Under the pieces are notes generated by a model. The model made no database searches and had not been told where the DNA came from. It worked only from the letters and a program-made list of their open reading frames with translations. Below are positions 6,326-6,784 of a DNA stretch of 6,784 bases, piece by piece. The first letter of the stretch is position 1; every line of letters begins with the position of its first letter. The DNA comes from Paracoccaceae bacterium (GTDB taxonomy: Bacteria; Pseudomonadota; Alphaproteobacteria; Rhodobacterales; Rhodobacteraceae): assembly GCA_007128995.1 (NCBI GenBank), contig SKWJ01000304.1, forward strand, positions 1-6,784, given 5' to 3'. Both the position numbers and the translations under genes were made by a program.

Positions 6326-6499
6326 CGCGCTCTTCACTTTGACGCGATCAGGCACGATCTGGGCGACACAGGCTTATTTGTGCAGTCTGCGCCAGTCGCT
6401 TTCAGATGTTTGACAAAAGTCTGATGCGCGCGTCCTTGCCGCAGCAACCTGACGGTTCACACCAGAGCGCGTGCACAGACTTCCCCTTAACCGCGATTC

Positions 6500-6525
6500 C
6501 CGCTATCACAGGCGCAAGTTAGCGG
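6500..6525. repeat. Inverted repeat CCGCTA-TAGCGG in the fabF leader
   Basis: Perfect six-base arms (6500-6505 and 6520-6525) with a 14-base spacer lie just before the fabF ribosome binding site (AGGAGA near 6537-6542). It may be an operator for a fatty-acid regulator or a leader hairpin. Chance occurrence is possible in GC-rich DNA. Confidence 0.25.
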
Positions 6526-6550
6526 ATATCGACGGCAGGAGAAAAGGCGA

Positions 6551-6784
6551 ATGCGCAGAGTCGTGGTGACAGGGCTGGGATTGGTGACCCCCTTAGCCTG
6601 TGGAGTCGAAGAAACCTGGTCGCGTCTTTTGGCTGGCGACTCCGGCGCAGGGCCAATCACACGGTTTGACGCCAGCCAGTTTGCGACCAGATATGCCTGC
6701 GAGATTCCCCGCGGCGATGGCCAGGATGGGACATTCAACCCTGATGACTGGATGGAACCCAAGGAAGCGCGCAAGGTCGACGAG
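6551..6784 (+). CDS. fabF: FabF, beta-ketoacyl-ACP synthase II (3' end beyond the window)
   Basis: First 78 codons of the condensing enzyme that joins malonyl-ACP to acyl-ACP in cytosolic fatty-acid elongation. The N-terminus RRVVVTGLGLVTPLACG (2-18) is the characteristic first strand and loop of the KAS II thiolase fold. It is followed by W23, SGAGPITRFDAS, and the FNPDDWMEPKEARKVD block (62-77) typical of alphaproteobacterial FabF. The catalytic Cys and two His residues lie beyond the window. The start ATG 6551 is preceded by AGGAGA at good spacing. In many alphaproteobacteria acpP lies directly upstream of fabF. Here the upstream neighbour is a DUF2237 gene and a 269-base gap, so the gene probably has its own promoter, although I found no good -35/-10 pair. 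FabB-type or a secondary FabF paralogue cannot be fully excluded from the N-terminus. Confidence 0.93.
   Translation, partial: MRRVVVTGLGLVTPLACGVEETWSRLLAGDSGAGPITRFDASQFATRYACEIPRGDGQDGTFNPDDWMEPKEARKVDE

Noticed and set aside
6410..6415. Perfect TTGACA as a -35 element for fabF
   Set aside because: At 16-18 bases downstream there is only GC-rich sequence with no -10-like hexamer, so a promoter call is not supported.

Overview
The window looks like chromosomal DNA of an alphaproteobacterium, most likely a Rhodobacterales member. The evidence is the Mfd, GAPDH and FabF sequence types, the small inner-membrane protein (a Rhodobacterales-type family), moderately high GC, and LacI-type GTTAGCGCTAAC-like sites near carbon genes. 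This is housekeeping DNA rather than a mobile island. I see no tRNA or rRNA gene, CRISPR array, IS element or phage gene.

Layout: positions 1-3005 are a minus-strand unit. A 182-aa four-helix membrane protein (2457-3005) is followed 32 bases later by mfd, the transcription-repair coupling factor (start at 2424), which runs off the left edge after 808 codons. Positions 3006-3201 form a divergent intergenic region. A plus-strand cluster follows: a first GAPDH gene (3202-4206), an exported rhodanese-domain protein (4255-4668) and a second GAPDH gene (4756-5757), closed by two hairpins (5783-5827). Next come a DUF2237 protein (5898-6281), a 269-base gap with two inverted repeats, and the 5' end of fabF (6551 to the right edge).

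The most interesting part is the gap-rhodanese-gap cluster. Both GAPDHs keep the catalytic Cys and His, but they differ at the residues that set cofactor choice. Copy 2 has the Asp after the second beta strand that is typical of NAD enzymes. Copy 1 has Ala there, followed by Thr-Gly, and an Arg-Arg pair where classical NAD enzymes have Leu-Pro. This suggests copy 1 prefers or tolerates NADP (biosynthetic direction) while copy 2 is the NAD glycolytic enzyme. Palindromes resembling LacI-family operators lie upstream of each copy, at different distances from the two start codons. This fits differential control by a central-carbon regulator such as CceR, and is inference. The exported rhodanese has no obvious role between two cytosolic enzymes.
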